Assembly (NCBI RefSeq): GCF_009741275.1
Contig: NZ_WOWS01000005.1
Span: forward strand, 1-64,000
Direction of reading: 5' to 3'
Length of the DNA stretch: 64,000 nucleotides
From: Winogradskyella endarachnes
GTDB taxonomy: Bacteria > Bacteroidota > Bacteroidia > Flavobacteriales > Flavobacteriaceae
Shown here: positions 9,907 to 18,947 of the stretch, in pieces
How positions within the stretch are numbered: the first letter of the stretch is position 1
Layout of the letters: each line of letters begins with the position of its first letter
The notes under the pieces: generated by a model
What the model was told of the DNA's origin: nothing
Database searches by the model: none
What the model saw: only the letters and a program-made list of their open reading frames with translations
Translations under genes and position numbers: made by a program

Positions 9907-10107
9907 ATGGCAGTATTAAAAGTAATTGAAGTATTATCTAACTCAGATAAAAGTTGGGAAGACGCAACTAAAAAAGCAGTAAAAGAAGCAGCAAAAACGG
10001 TTAAAAACATTAAATCTGTTTATGTACAAGATCAAAGCGCAATTGTAAACGGAAATGATGTTACGGAATTTAGAGTTGCTCTAAAACTAACTTTCGAAGT
10101 AAAATAA
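9907..10107 (+). CDS. Dodecin family small flavin-binding-type protein
   Basis: The 66-residue product (MAVLKVIEVLSNSDKSWEDA...) has the dodecin fold signature: a first strand, one amphipathic helix (SWEDATKKAVKEAAKTV) and two further strands ending TEFRVALKLTFEV. Dodecins assemble into hollow dodecamers that store or buffer flavins in the cytoplasm. Aligning KTVKNIKSVYVQDQ with archaeal dodecin puts Ser at the place of the Trp that sandwiches the flavin, while the Asp-Gln pair is kept, so ligand binding may differ. The gene is monocistronic: a strong terminator follows and the mscS gene begins about 70 bases downstream. Confidence 0.9.
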   Translation: MAVLKVIEVLSNSDKSWEDATKKAVKEAAKTVKNIKSVYVQDQSAIVNGNDVTEFRVALKLTFEVK

Positions 10108-10119
10108 CAAACAAACTAT

Positions 10120-10150
10120 AACTCGGACTAATTTTTTAGCCGAGTTTTTT
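10120..10150 (+). terminator. Strong intrinsic terminator after the dodecin gene
   Basis: AACTCGG at 10120-10126 pairs with CCGAGTT at 10140-10146; the stem extends inward by CTA/TAG around one bulged A, and a T-run follows directly. Confidence 0.9.
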
Positions 10151-10177
10151 TAATCACAAAAACTAACAAAAACCAAA

Positions 10178-10987
10178 ATGGAAACACAAAAATGGATTGA
10201 CAAAGGCATTGACTTTATTGTTGAGTTTGGCCCAAAAGTTATAGGAGCGATTCTTATATGGATTATTGGAAACTGGATTATAAAAATCCTTCTTAAAGGT
10301 GCTAAAAAAGCACTAAATGCTGGCAATTATGACGAAAGTTTAAAGAAATTTTTATTAAATCTTGTTAACTGGATTTTAAAAGTTGTTTTAATTATTGTTG
10401 TTTTAGGAACTGTTGGCGTAGAAACAACATCTTTTGCTGCAATTATTGCTGCAGCAGGTTTGGCTATTGGTTTAGCATTACAAGGATCATTAGGTAATTT
10501 TGCTGGTGGTGTTCTAATTATGATTTTTAAGCCATTTAAAATTGGAGATTTAATTGAAGCTCAAGGGGAATTAGGTGTTGTAAAAGAAATTGAAATCTTT
10601 ACAACAAAACTTAACACGCCTACTAATAAAGAAGTTATTATACCAAACGGAGCATTGTCTAATGGCAATATTGTTAACTATTCTACAGAAGGAAAATTAA
10701 GAGTAGACCTTACATTTGGAGTTAGCTATGATGCAGACATTAAACAAACAAAAGAAGTTTTAATGAACGTATTAACCTCTAACCCTAAAGTTTTACAAGA
10801 CCCTGCACCTTCAGTAAATGTTTCTGAATTAGCGGATAGCTCTGTAAATTTTGCTGTAAGACCATGGTCTTCTGTCGCAAATTACTGGGACGTATATTTT
10901 GAAACTCATGAACAAGTAAAAATAGCTTTAGATGCAGCTGGTATAGAAATACCTTACCCACACTCTGTTGAAATCCATAAAGATTAA
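10178..10987 (+). CDS. mscS: Small-conductance mechanosensitive channel, MscS family
   Basis: The 269-residue product is the length of E. coli MscS. Three hydrophobic segments occur at about 12-35, 58-82 and 87-120. The third is the pore-lining Gly/Ala-rich helix (AAGLAIGLALQGSLGNFAGG), followed by the beta-domain signature FKIGDLIEAQGELGVVKEI and IIPNGALSNGNIVNYS. The C-terminal alpha/beta vestibule domain completes the protein. It should open under membrane tension and release solutes during hypo-osmotic shock. It is transcribed after the dodecin terminator and so needs its own promoter; its stop lies four bases from the convergent tsaB stop, with no room for a terminator between. Confidence 0.95.
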   Translation: METQKWIDKGIDFIVEFGPKVIGAILIWIIGNWIIKILLKGAKKALNAGNYDESLKKFLLNLVNWILKVVLIIVVLGTVGVETTSFAAIIAAAGLAIGLALQGSLGNFAGGVLIMIFKPFKIGDLIEAQGELGVVKEIEIFTTKLNTPTNKEVIIPNGALSNGNIVNYSTEGKLRVDLTFGVSYDADIKQTKEVLMNVLTSNPKVLQDPAPSVNVSELADSSVNFAVRPWSSVANYWDVYFETHEQVKIALDAAGIEIPYPHSVEIHKD

Positions 10988-10991
10988 TAGA

Positions 10992-11663
10992 CTATTTTTT
11001 CTTTTTTAAAGCAACAAAATCTTTTAAATAATAAGGTTCAAAATAAGCGACATCTTCGGTGTCGCTTTTTTTGTACTTCAATTCTGCTAATAAAGACATC
11101 TCATTTGCAGATGGTAATTTACCCTCAATAAAAACGGCGTTATGGTGATTAATTAAGGTTTCTGTTTTACTCACACCATTGCCAATAAAGTAAACTTTAT
11201 TTGTTTCAAGCAAATCAGCATAACTATCTTCAGATAAAATTTCAGCTTTAATGTCTCTATGTAATTCTAAATTTGAATTATAAATAGCAGAATACACTTC
11301 TAGCCGTCTAGCATCTAACATAGGGATAATTAGTCCGTCTGTATGCTTTACTTGATGCGCTAAACTCTCTAAGGTAGAAATACTAATTAAAGGTTTATTT
11401 AACGCAAAACACAAGCCTTTTGCAGAAGACACACCTATTCTTAAACCAGTATAAGAACCTGGCCCTTTGCTTACAGCAATAGCATCTATTTCTGATGGTT
11501 TAATATTTGAAATTTTAAAAACCTCATCAATAAAAAGATGCAACGTTTCAGCATGAGAGTACTCTAAACTATTATCTTCTTTTAAAACTAAAGTCTCTCC
11601 ATCTTTAGACAGAGAGACCGAACAATTTGTTGTTGCTGTTTCTATATTTAGCACTAATGCCAT
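10992..11663 (-). CDS. tsaB: tRNA N6-threonylcarbamoyladenosine biosynthesis protein TsaB
   Basis: The 223-residue protein has the ASKHA-fold start LNIETATTNCSVSL and the TsaB hallmark SKGPGSYTGLRIGVSSAKGLCFAL (positions about 65-88, quoted in part). TsaB pairs with TsaD and TsaE to make t6A37 on ANN-decoding tRNAs; TsaB itself is a non-catalytic scaffold. It lies 55 bases downstream of the efflux operon on the same strand and may be transcribed by read-through. Its partners tsaD, tsaE and tsaC are not in this window. Confidence 0.95.
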   Translation of the reverse strand: MALVLNIETATTNCSVSLSKDGETLVLKEDNSLEYSHAETLHLFIDEVFKISNIKPSEIDAIAVSKGPGSYTGLRIGVSSAKGLCFALNKPLISISTLESLAHQVKHTDGLIIPMLDARRLEVYSAIYNSNLELHRDIKAEILSEDSYADLLETNKVYFIGNGVSKTETLINHHNAVFIEGKLPSANEMSLLAELKYKKSDTEDVAYFEPYYLKDFVALKKKK

Positions 11664-11718
11664 TTGCTAGTTATTTGTAAGTAGTTCTTATTTTTTAATA
11701 GAACTTTTTAATGCTTTA

Positions 11719-13023
11719 TTAATCTTCTTCACCTGAAGTATCTTCAGATTTTTTATTTGTAATTTCTAAAAGGTCACCAGGCTTTAATTTTTTCGAAACC
11801 ATATTATATGGTCCTGTTATGATTTTATCATCTTTATCTAAGCCCGAAATTATTTCAATGTTAGTATCATCTTGTATTCCTGTCTCAACAACTTTTAATT
11901 TTGCTTTCCCATTTTCGTTTACAAATACACATTCAAATTTTTCTTCCTCTTTATTAGCATCTTCTTCATCAATTTCTACAGTTTTACCATAAGTTTTTTT
12001 AACCGATGTTGTATCAGACTTAATAACAATTGCACTAATAGGCACAGATATTGCATCCTTTTGTTTTTTAGTTATAATATCTACTGTTGCAGTCATTCCT
12101 GGTCTAAAAGGCGAATAGTGCTCTGGTTTTCCCTCTGTTAAGTCTTTATAAGATTCTTCAATAATTCTAACCTTCACTTTAAAGTTTGTAACTTGGTCTG
12201 CTGTTAGATTACCTTCTGCTGAGTTGGCAATTTCGGTTACAATTCCTTTAAATTCTTTTTTTAAATAAGCATCTACCTCAACAATTGTAGAGTCTCCAAT
12301 ATTTACTTTTACAATATCGTTTTCATTAACATCAACTTCAACTTCCATGTTATTTAAGTTTGCTACTCTCAAAATTTCAGTACCGGCCATTTGTTGCGTT
12401 CCTACAACACGTTCTCCTAACTCCACACTTAAAAGAGAAATAGTACCACTCATTGGTGCATAAATAGTTGTTCTATTTAAATTATCCTTGGCCTCATTTA
12501 CAGTAGCTGCAGCACTTTGTACATTATAATACGCTGAGTTTTTACCTGCAACTGCAGTTTCATAAGTAGCTACAGAGCGGTCCCAATCTGCTTTAGATAT
12601 CACGCCTTTATCAAAAAGCGTCTTATTTCTATCATAGTCTGCTTTAGACTGTTTTAAAGTGGCTTCAGCTTGCTCTAATCCTGCTCTTACATTCTGATAA
12701 GACGCTTGAGAACGGTTCACTGCTGATTGAATTAAATCTGGATTAACACGCACCAATAAATCACCTTTTTTAACTTCTTGACCTTCTTTAAAAGGTAACT
12801 CTAGAATTTCACCAGAAACTTCTGATGAAATTTTAACCTCAACTTCTGGCTGAATCTTTCCTGTTGCAGAAACGGTTTGTACAATATCTCTAATTGAAAC
12901 TTCCTTTTCTGTTACGGCTTTAAAATCGCCCTTTTTACCAAACCATTCTAGTTTTGATCCTACGACTAATAGAATTAATCCTAATACAACAATGGCTATT
13001 ATAATTTTTATTGTTTTGCTCAT
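11719..13023 (-). CDS. Efflux periplasmic adaptor subunit (HlyD/MacA-like), second of two
   Basis: This 434-residue membrane-fusion protein has an N-terminal membrane anchor (about 5-24), a lipoyl-like half (VSATGKIQPEVEVKISSEVSGEI and later YAPMSGTISLLSVELGERV, quoted in part), an alpha-helical hairpin between them (about 95-175, QASYQNVRAGLEQAEATLK) and a beta-barrel domain. A negatively charged tail (KKSEDTSGEED) ends the protein. It bridges an inner-membrane ABC permease and a TolC channel. It is the last efflux gene of the operon, 13 bases after the tolC-like gene. It differs in sequence and length from the other adaptor of the same operon, so the two could form a mixed ring or act with different permeases. 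Confidence 0.9.
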   Translation of the reverse strand: MSKTIKIIIAIVVLGLILLVVGSKLEWFGKKGDFKAVTEKEVSIRDIVQTVSATGKIQPEVEVKISSEVSGEILELPFKEGQEVKKGDLLVRVNPDLIQSAVNRSQASYQNVRAGLEQAEATLKQSKADYDRNKTLFDKGVISKADWDRSVATYETAVAGKNSAYYNVQSAAATVNEAKDNLNRTTIYAPMSGTISLLSVELGERVVGTQQMAGTEILRVANLNNMEVEVDVNENDIVKVNIGDSTIVEVDAYLKKEFKGIVTEIANSAEGNLTADQVTNFKVKVRIIEESYKDLTEGKPEHYSPFRPGMTATVDIITKKQKDAISVPISAIVIKSDTTSVKKTYGKTVEIDEEDANKEEEKFECVFVNENGKAKLKVVETGIQDDTNIEIISGLDKDDKIITGPYNMVSKKLKPGDLLEITNKKSEDTSGEED

Positions 13024-13036
13024 AACTCAATTATTT

Positions 13037-14359
13037 TTATTCAGAAACTGGCATGCCAAAATAGAATTCTAAAACTTTAAGTTTAAATATATAGTCGTAT
13101 TTTGTTCTTACAACTTCACTTTGCGAAGCCTCTAAACTATTTTTAGATTGATTAAAATCAAATGAATTTAACAAGCCTACATTATAACGTTCTTGTGAAT
13201 AATTAAAAGCTTCTTCTCTTGCTATTAAAGTTTTTTGAGCAGCTTCATAAGCTTTTAAAGCACCTTTGGCGTCATTGAATGCTTGATATACATTAGTTTC
13301 CAAATCTAATTCCGTTTGCTCTAATTGAAATTTAGTCCGTTCTAAATTTACTTTATTTCTTTTTACATTATTACTTACAGAGAAACCATTAAAAATAGGA
13401 ATACTTAAACTTAAAAAGAAATTATGACTCTTGTTATCCGATATTTGAGTTTCAAAATTAGGCGTATCAAATAATTGAGACGTAAAATAATTAGTACTAA
13501 AACTATAAGACCCTGTCAATGTTGGTTGCAAACTTGCTTTTGCAATTTTTAAATCGTACTCTGCTATTTCTGTATTGTTTTGAGCTATTTTTATATCATA
13601 ACGTGCTTCCTTTGCTTTTTCAAAAACAGTTTGAGGTGTTTCGTTTAATATGTTAGTAGGAGGAACATCGTAATCAAAATCCGCTATATCAAAATTTTCA
13701 TAATCTTTCAGTAATAACAATTGGGCCAAACTAATTTTAGATAATAATATGGCATTTTCTGCATTAACCACCAGTTGTTCTTGTGACGCTAATGTAGCTT
13801 GTATTTCATATAAGTCGCCTCTTGGCAACGAGCCAGCTTCAACAAGTTCGGCTGTTCGTTCAATATCTTGTTTTGTAACTTCTTTTTGTGCTAATGTTAC
13901 CTTTAGTTGTTCTTTATTAAATAATATTTGTACAAAAGCATTGGCGACATTTAACGAAATATTATCTTTCATATTATCTAATTGATACTGACTTGATAAT
14001 ATTTGAAGATTTGAACGTCTTAACTCATTTACATTACTTAAGCCTCCATATATATCTATTGATGAGCTCACACCTCCATTAATATTTCTTGTTGTAGAAT
14101 TAATAGCATTAAAAGTTACAGGGTCTTGGTTTAGACCTATACTCCAAGAAAGACCTGAAGACGCATTTAATGTTGGTAAAAAATTACCTATTGCATCTTT
14201 TTTAGTTAATTCTGAAGTTTGTATATCTAACTCGCTCTGTTTAACTGAAATGTTATTTTCTAGAGCATATTCTACACATTCTTTTAATGTCCATTTTTTA
14301 TTTTGAGCTTGTGCTAATACTCCACAAAGTAGTAAAACGATGATGATTGATTTTTTCAT
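13037..14359 (-). CDS. TolC-family outer-membrane efflux channel
   Basis: The 440-residue product (start at 14359 chosen because MKKSIIIVLLLCGVLAQAQ is a good signal peptide; an upstream ATG at 14380 would add seven residues before it) shows two OEP repeats rich in long helices, beginning WTLKECVEYALENNISVKQS and, in the second half, FQLEQTELDLETNVYQAFND. It should trimerise to form the outer-membrane and periplasmic tunnel for the adaptors encoded on both sides of it. Gaps are 13 bases to the downstream adaptor and about 50 to the upstream one, so it is the central gene of the efflux operon. Confidence 0.92.
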   Translation of the reverse strand: MKKSIIIVLLLCGVLAQAQNKKWTLKECVEYALENNISVKQSELDIQTSELTKKDAIGNFLPTLNASSGLSWSIGLNQDPVTFNAINSTTRNINGGVSSSIDIYGGLSNVNELRRSNLQILSSQYQLDNMKDNISLNVANAFVQILFNKEQLKVTLAQKEVTKQDIERTAELVEAGSLPRGDLYEIQATLASQEQLVVNAENAILLSKISLAQLLLLKDYENFDIADFDYDVPPTNILNETPQTVFEKAKEARYDIKIAQNNTEIAEYDLKIAKASLQPTLTGSYSFSTNYFTSQLFDTPNFETQISDNKSHNFFLSLSIPIFNGFSVSNNVKRNKVNLERTKFQLEQTELDLETNVYQAFNDAKGALKAYEAAQKTLIAREEAFNYSQERYNVGLLNSFDFNQSKNSLEASQSEVVRTKYDYIFKLKVLEFYFGMPVSE

Positions 14360-14409
14360 GATGCTTATTTGTCTATGCAAAACTTAAAGTGTTACAGAAA
14401 TTATAAATT

Positions 14410-15570
14410 TTATTCTTGTGCATATTTTGGCACGCCTTGTACTTGGTTCCAAATTTTTATTTTATCCTCTTTAGAAATGCCACTTTTTACTTCTACAAAA
14501 ATACCATCACTAATCCCTAATTCTACATCTTTTCTTTCGAATTTTTGATCGCCTACTTCAATTTCTACATAAGGTTTTTGGGTATCTTTATCATATTGAA
14601 CAAGGGCTTCCTTTATAGCTAAAACCTTCTCTGCTTTTTCTAAAATAATTGAAGCGTTAGCACTTAAACCTGCTCTTATAAAAGTTGAATCTATATTTTT
14701 TAAAGATCCCTTAATTTCAAATTGAATAGCTCCATTTTCGGCCACACCTTTTGGTGCAATATAATCTAAAACAGCATCAAACTTCTTGTCTTCTATAGCA
14801 CCTACAGTAATTTCTAATGGAAGGCCTTCTTTTATTTTACCTACTTCGCTTTCATCTACTTTTCCTTCAAAAATCATTTGTTTAACATCTGCTAAAGATG
14901 CTATGGATGTCCCTTCATTAAAATTGTTGGCTTCAATAACTTGGTTACCAGCTTTAACTGGTACATCTAAAACCATACCTGAGACGGTTGCTCTTACCTG
15001 TGTTTGTGCAATATTACCTAATCCAGAGGTTGTTCCTGTTTTAATAATATCGTAATTCTGATTGGCAGAGTTTACATTTATTTTGGCTTGCTCTACACTT
15101 TGCTTTGTTTGTAAGTATGTGTTTTTTACTCCTTCAAAATCGTTTGCAGAAATCACACCTTTATCAAACAACGCTTTTTGTCTATCATAGTTTGCTTGTT
15201 GTGTTTGCAAATTAATCTTTGCGGTTTGCAAAGCCGTTTGATTGGTTGCTATACTGTTTTTAGCACTTGTTAAAGAAGATACATTTGGAATAACTCTAAT
15301 CTGTGCAATTAAATCACCAGATTTTACATATTCACCAGCTTCAATGAAGATCTCTTCTATTACACCTGAAATATTTGGCTTAATTAAAACTTCTTCTTTA
15401 GGCACAATACTTCCTGTTGCAACGGTTTTAACTACGATAGTTTCCTCTGTTGGATTTTCAGATAGATACTTTATTGGATCCTCTTGTCCTTTAGTCCAAA
15501 AGAAATATAAAGAGCCTAAAAATCCTACGACTATTATGGCTAAAATGATGATGGTTTTTAATCTTTTCAT
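14410..15570 (-). CDS. Efflux periplasmic adaptor subunit (HlyD/MacA-like), first of two
   Basis: The 386-residue product has an N-terminal membrane segment (about 5-25), the lipoyl/biotinyl-like halves (ATGSIVPKEEVLIKPNISGV and ATVSGMVLDVPVKAGNQVI), a coiled-coil hairpin (about 105-170, ANYDRQKALFDKGVISANDF) and a C-terminal beta-barrel and membrane-proximal domain. It resembles MacA, the adaptor that joins MacB-type permeases to TolC. It follows the second permease by about 40 bases. The residue run DRQKALFDKGVIS recurs in similar form in the other adaptor (DRNKTLFDKGVIS), so the two genes are ancient duplicates. Confidence 0.9.
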   Translation of the reverse strand: MKRLKTIIILAIIVVGFLGSLYFFWTKGQEDPIKYLSENPTEETIVVKTVATGSIVPKEEVLIKPNISGVIEEIFIEAGEYVKSGDLIAQIRVIPNVSSLTSAKNSIATNQTALQTAKINLQTQQANYDRQKALFDKGVISANDFEGVKNTYLQTKQSVEQAKINVNSANQNYDIIKTGTTSGLGNIAQTQVRATVSGMVLDVPVKAGNQVIEANNFNEGTSIASLADVKQMIFEGKVDESEVGKIKEGLPLEITVGAIEDKKFDAVLDYIAPKGVAENGAIQFEIKGSLKNIDSTFIRAGLSANASIILEKAEKVLAIKEALVQYDKDTQKPYVEIEVGDQKFERKDVELGISDGIFVEVKSGISKEDKIKIWNQVQGVPKYAQE

Positions 15571-15608
15571 TATTTAAAGACTGTTTTGGTTGATAAATTA
15601 TATAATTG

Positions 15609-16868
15609 TTATTCTATTCTTAGCGCATCTACTGGTTTCATTTTTGTGGCACTATTTGCAGGAATTAATCCGGCTAGTAAACCTGAAACTACTAATATTA
15701 TTAATGCTGTAAACACCACTTGTATGCTTACGCTTGGATTTGCAAAATTTTGTACAGGACCAACACTATCTAAAATGGTATTCATAATCCAAATAACTAG
15801 TGCGGCAAATGAAATACCAACCATACCAGATAGAATGGTTAACACAAGACTTTCTTGTAAAATCTGAGATTTAATAGACCAAGGACTTGCACCTAAAGCT
15901 CGCCTCACACCAATTTCTTTAGTACGCTCCTTCACTACAATTAACATAATATTACTAATACCAATAATTCCAGACATTAACACTAATGCTCCTACAAAAT
16001 AACCTACAAAGGTTAAAATTGAAAATAATCCACTCACACGTTCAAACTGTTCTGATAAATCAAAATGACCAATAGCACGATCATCTTCAGGATGTACTTT
16101 ATGTCTCGATTTCATTAATTCGAAAATCTGTGGTTTTAGTGATGTTATAGAGACATCATCTACAGCTGTTATTGCCATCCACCCAACATTTTCGCCTCTA
16201 TTAAAAGCTTGGCTAAACGTTGTAAATGGCATGTAAATAGTATTAGCATCTTGCTCACCATCACCTTGGCTATTGCTCATTTTAAAAGTGCCAACTACTA
16301 AAACATTTACACCATTAATTTTAATGTACGTACCTAAGATATCTTCGTCTTTATCATAAAGGCTTTTTACAACACCTGTACCAACTACACAAACTTTTCG
16401 TTTAGCATCTATATCAGAGTAACTTATAAAACGTCCTTGAAGTATATCTAATGGCTGTTGTTTTATATATTCTGGGTAATCTCCATAAATCTCAAAAGCA
16501 CCAGTTTTTGTTCCTCTTACCACATTATTAGCACCATTATAACCGCCTAATTGATTTCTTGGTGATATGTATTTTAAATTTGGAATTTGAGATTTTATAG
16601 CAGCAACGTCATCTACCTTATAATTAAAATAACGTCCCTTTGGTAAGCCTTTGTATGGTTTAGATGTACCTTGAGTCCACATAAACATAGAGTTGGTAGC
16701 AAAATCACCAAAATCTGCAGTTACACCATTTTTAAGTCCATTTGTTAATGCTAGTAATAAAACTAAAATGGCAATTCCCCAAAACACACCAAATGCTGTT
16801 AACAAAGTTCTAAACTTGTTAGCGTTTAATGCTTCAAGTATTTCATCCCAACGGTCTCTACTAAACAT
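15609..16868 (-). CDS. MacB-type ABC transporter permease, second of two
   Basis: The 419-residue protein has the MacB layout: N-terminal membrane helix (about 20-42), a periplasmic core domain (about 50-265) and an FtsX domain with three helices (about 285-305, 340-365, 385-405). The conserved cytoplasmic coupling sequence ERTKEIGVRRALGASPWSIK and the C-terminal MKPVDALRIE are present. There is no fused ATPase, unlike E. coli MacB; the ATPase is encoded two genes upstream. The start is one base after the stop of the first permease. The two permeases share length and motifs and probably form a heterodimer using mechanical force to drive substrate through the adaptor and TolC. Confidence 0.93.
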   Translation of the reverse strand: MFSRDRWDEILEALNANKFRTLLTAFGVFWGIAILVLLLALTNGLKNGVTADFGDFATNSMFMWTQGTSKPYKGLPKGRYFNYKVDDVAAIKSQIPNLKYISPRNQLGGYNGANNVVRGTKTGAFEIYGDYPEYIKQQPLDILQGRFISYSDIDAKRKVCVVGTGVVKSLYDKDEDILGTYIKINGVNVLVVGTFKMSNSQGDGEQDANTIYMPFTTFSQAFNRGENVGWMAITAVDDVSITSLKPQIFELMKSRHKVHPEDDRAIGHFDLSEQFERVSGLFSILTFVGYFVGALVLMSGIIGISNIMLIVVKERTKEIGVRRALGASPWSIKSQILQESLVLTILSGMVGISFAALVIWIMNTILDSVGPVQNFANPSVSIQVVFTALIILVVSGLLAGLIPANSATKMKPVDALRIE

Positions 16869-16869
16869 A

Positions 16870-18114
16870 CTATTCGTCTCTTAATGCGTCAATTGGTTTA
16901 ATCATTGCAGCTCTATATGCTGGCACAAAACCGGCTAAAGCACCTGCAAAGACTAATAAAAACACTGTGGTTAATGCAATATTAAAATCTACTTGCGGAT
17001 ATTTTATAAAATCATTTTGAATGTAAGGACCTGCCAATTCTAAAAGCCCTAAGCCAAAAATTAAACCAAATAAACCTGCAAACATGGTTACAAAAACAGA
17101 TTCTTGTAAAATCATTCCAACAATAGACATTGGTAGTGCACCTAAGGCTTTTCTTATACCAATTTCTTTAGTTCGCTCCTTTACTATGATAAGCATAATA
17201 TTACCAACACCTACAATTCCTGCTATTATGGTTCCTATACCTACAAACCAAAATACAGCTCTAATGGTAGCAATTAATGAGTATATTTGTTCTGCTTCTT
17301 CTAATGTATTATATACTCTTACTGCACTAACATCATCTGGCGCAACCACATGCATTTCTTTTAGATGCTGCTCAATACCTTCTGAAATGGCATTAGATTG
17401 AATTACGGCTTCATCAAAATTATCAGCCATTTTTACAGTAAAAGCCATATTTCTAATATTCTCTCCCGCATTAAATATTTTTTGAGCGGTTGAAACAGGA
17501 ATATAAACTTGTCCTTCTTCACGATCACCACCTGGATCAAAAAATACACCTATGACTTTAAAATTCATACCATAAACCTGAAGATTTTTATTTATTGGGT
17601 CTTCATCTTTAAAAAGGTCTGTTTTTAACTTGTTACCAATTACCGCAACTTTCTTACTTCTCTCAACATCTGAATGGTTTATAAAACGCCCTGAACCAAT
17701 GTCTGCATTTTCAATAAATTGGTTATCTGGTAGTGTACCGCGAACTCTGTAATTGCCTGTTTCATTTTTGTAAGTGACATTTGCGCCCCAAATAGGATAA
17801 TCTTTGGTTCGATACTCTAAAAAGTCATCATACTTATTTACAACACCATCAAAACTTGAATTTTTAAGTTGAATATAACGTCCTGGATTTAGGCCTTTAT
17901 ACTCTTTGGTTGTTACACCAGTCCATATAGCAATTCTGTTAGTAGCATCGCTTTCAAATTGAGATTTTACGCCGTTTTCAATCCCTTTGCTGAATCCGAG
18001 TAGAATAACTAATATGAAAATACCTGAAGCTACAGAGAGTCCTGTTAAAAACGTTCGTAATTTATTTTTACTTAACGTTTCAAATATCTCTTGCCAACGT
18101 TCTAAATCAAACAT
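16870..18114 (-). CDS. MacB-type ABC transporter permease, first of two
   Basis: This 414-residue protein has the same plan as its neighbour: membrane helix at about 20-42, periplasmic MacB_PCD domain, then an FtsX domain with helices at about 280-305, 330-360 and 378-400. The coupling segment ERTKEIGIRKALGALPMSIV and the ending MIKPIDALRDE are the family marks. Its start overlaps the end of the ATPase gene by eight bases, indicating translational coupling. Substrate cannot be told from the sequence; relatives move antibiotics, siderophores or lipopeptides. Confidence 0.93.
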   Translation of the reverse strand: MFDLERWQEIFETLSKNKLRTFLTGLSVASGIFILVILLGFSKGIENGVKSQFESDATNRIAIWTGVTTKEYKGLNPGRYIQLKNSSFDGVVNKYDDFLEYRTKDYPIWGANVTYKNETGNYRVRGTLPDNQFIENADIGSGRFINHSDVERSKKVAVIGNKLKTDLFKDEDPINKNLQVYGMNFKVIGVFFDPGGDREEGQVYIPVSTAQKIFNAGENIRNMAFTVKMADNFDEAVIQSNAISEGIEQHLKEMHVVAPDDVSAVRVYNTLEEAEQIYSLIATIRAVFWFVGIGTIIAGIVGVGNIMLIIVKERTKEIGIRKALGALPMSIVGMILQESVFVTMFAGLFGLIFGLGLLELAGPYIQNDFIKYPQVDFNIALTTVFLLVFAGALAGFVPAYRAAMIKPIDALRDE

Positions 18115-18808
18115 GTAGTGATGCTCTTACTTGTTGAACAGGACTATCATCTATAATTAATCCGTCCTTAAGATTAACTATGCGTTTGGTCATGTGAGCA
18201 ATATCATCCTCGTGCGTAACCACTAAGATTGTTTTGCCCTCATCATTAATGCCTTGTATTAGTTCCATTACTTCGTACGAAGTTTTTGTATCTAAAGCAC
18301 CTGTAGGCTCATCTGCTAACAATACTTTTGGATCACTAGCTAATGCTCTTGCTATGGCAACACGTTGTTTTTGACCACCAGAAAGTTCACTTGGTAAATG
18401 ATGAGACCATTGTGCCAACCCAACTTTTTCTAGGTAATGCATTGCTTTTTCTGTGCGCTCTTTTCGTTTAACACCTTTATAGTATAAAGGCATAGATACA
18501 TTATCTAATGCGCTTTTATAATTAATAAGATTAAAGGATTGAAATATGAAACCTAAAAAATCGTTTCTATATTTAGCTGCTATTTTTTCATTAAGATTTT
18601 TAATTGGTACATTATCTAGAATGTATTTGCCAGAATCGGCTTCATCCAACATACCTAAAATATTTAATAAAGTAGATTTACCAGAGCCAGAAGAACCCAT
18701 TATAGATACTAACTCTCCTTCTTTTACATTAAAATTAATTCCTTTTAGTACATGGAGCGAATTGGTGCCCATGTGATAAGACTTGTGCAAATCTTTTATC
18801 TGAATCAT
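18107..18808 (-). CDS. ABC transporter ATP-binding protein, MacB/LolD class
   Basis: The 233-residue ATPase shows Walker A GSSGSGKSTLL, the signature LSGGQKQRVAIARAL, Walker B VLLADEPTGALD and the switch His in VTHEDD. The sequence class is that of LolD/MacB/FtsE, which energise FtsX-like permeases. It is the first gene of the operon and overlaps the first permease gene. No clear -7 element was found upstream; the 140 bases to the next gene contain an imperfect candidate (TAAACTTG near 18856-18863 on the minus strand). Confidence 0.95.
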   Translation of the reverse strand: MIQIKDLHKSYHMGTNSLHVLKGINFNVKEGELVSIMGSSGSGKSTLLNILGMLDEADSGKYILDNVPIKNLNEKIAAKYRNDFLGFIFQSFNLINYKSALDNVSMPLYYKGVKRKERTEKAMHYLEKVGLAQWSHHLPSELSGGQKQRVAIARALASDPKVLLADEPTGALDTKTSYEVMELIQGINDEGKTILVVTHEDDIAHMTKRIVNLKDGLIIDDSPVQQVRASLHV

Positions 18809-18947
18809 AGAAGTTTAGTTGATTGATTGATGCCAAATTTTCATCTGGTCTATTGCAAGTTTAAGGAAAACCGATTGTTTTTTTGCCAACAATTTGTTAA
18901 TACCTATAATAATTGCTTACAACTAAGACTATTAAAAAGAGAAATTG

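Noticed and set aside
10992..18808. tsaB as a firm member of the efflux operon
   Set aside because: The 55-base gap and unrelated function leave it open; read-through is possible but the sequence does not decide it.
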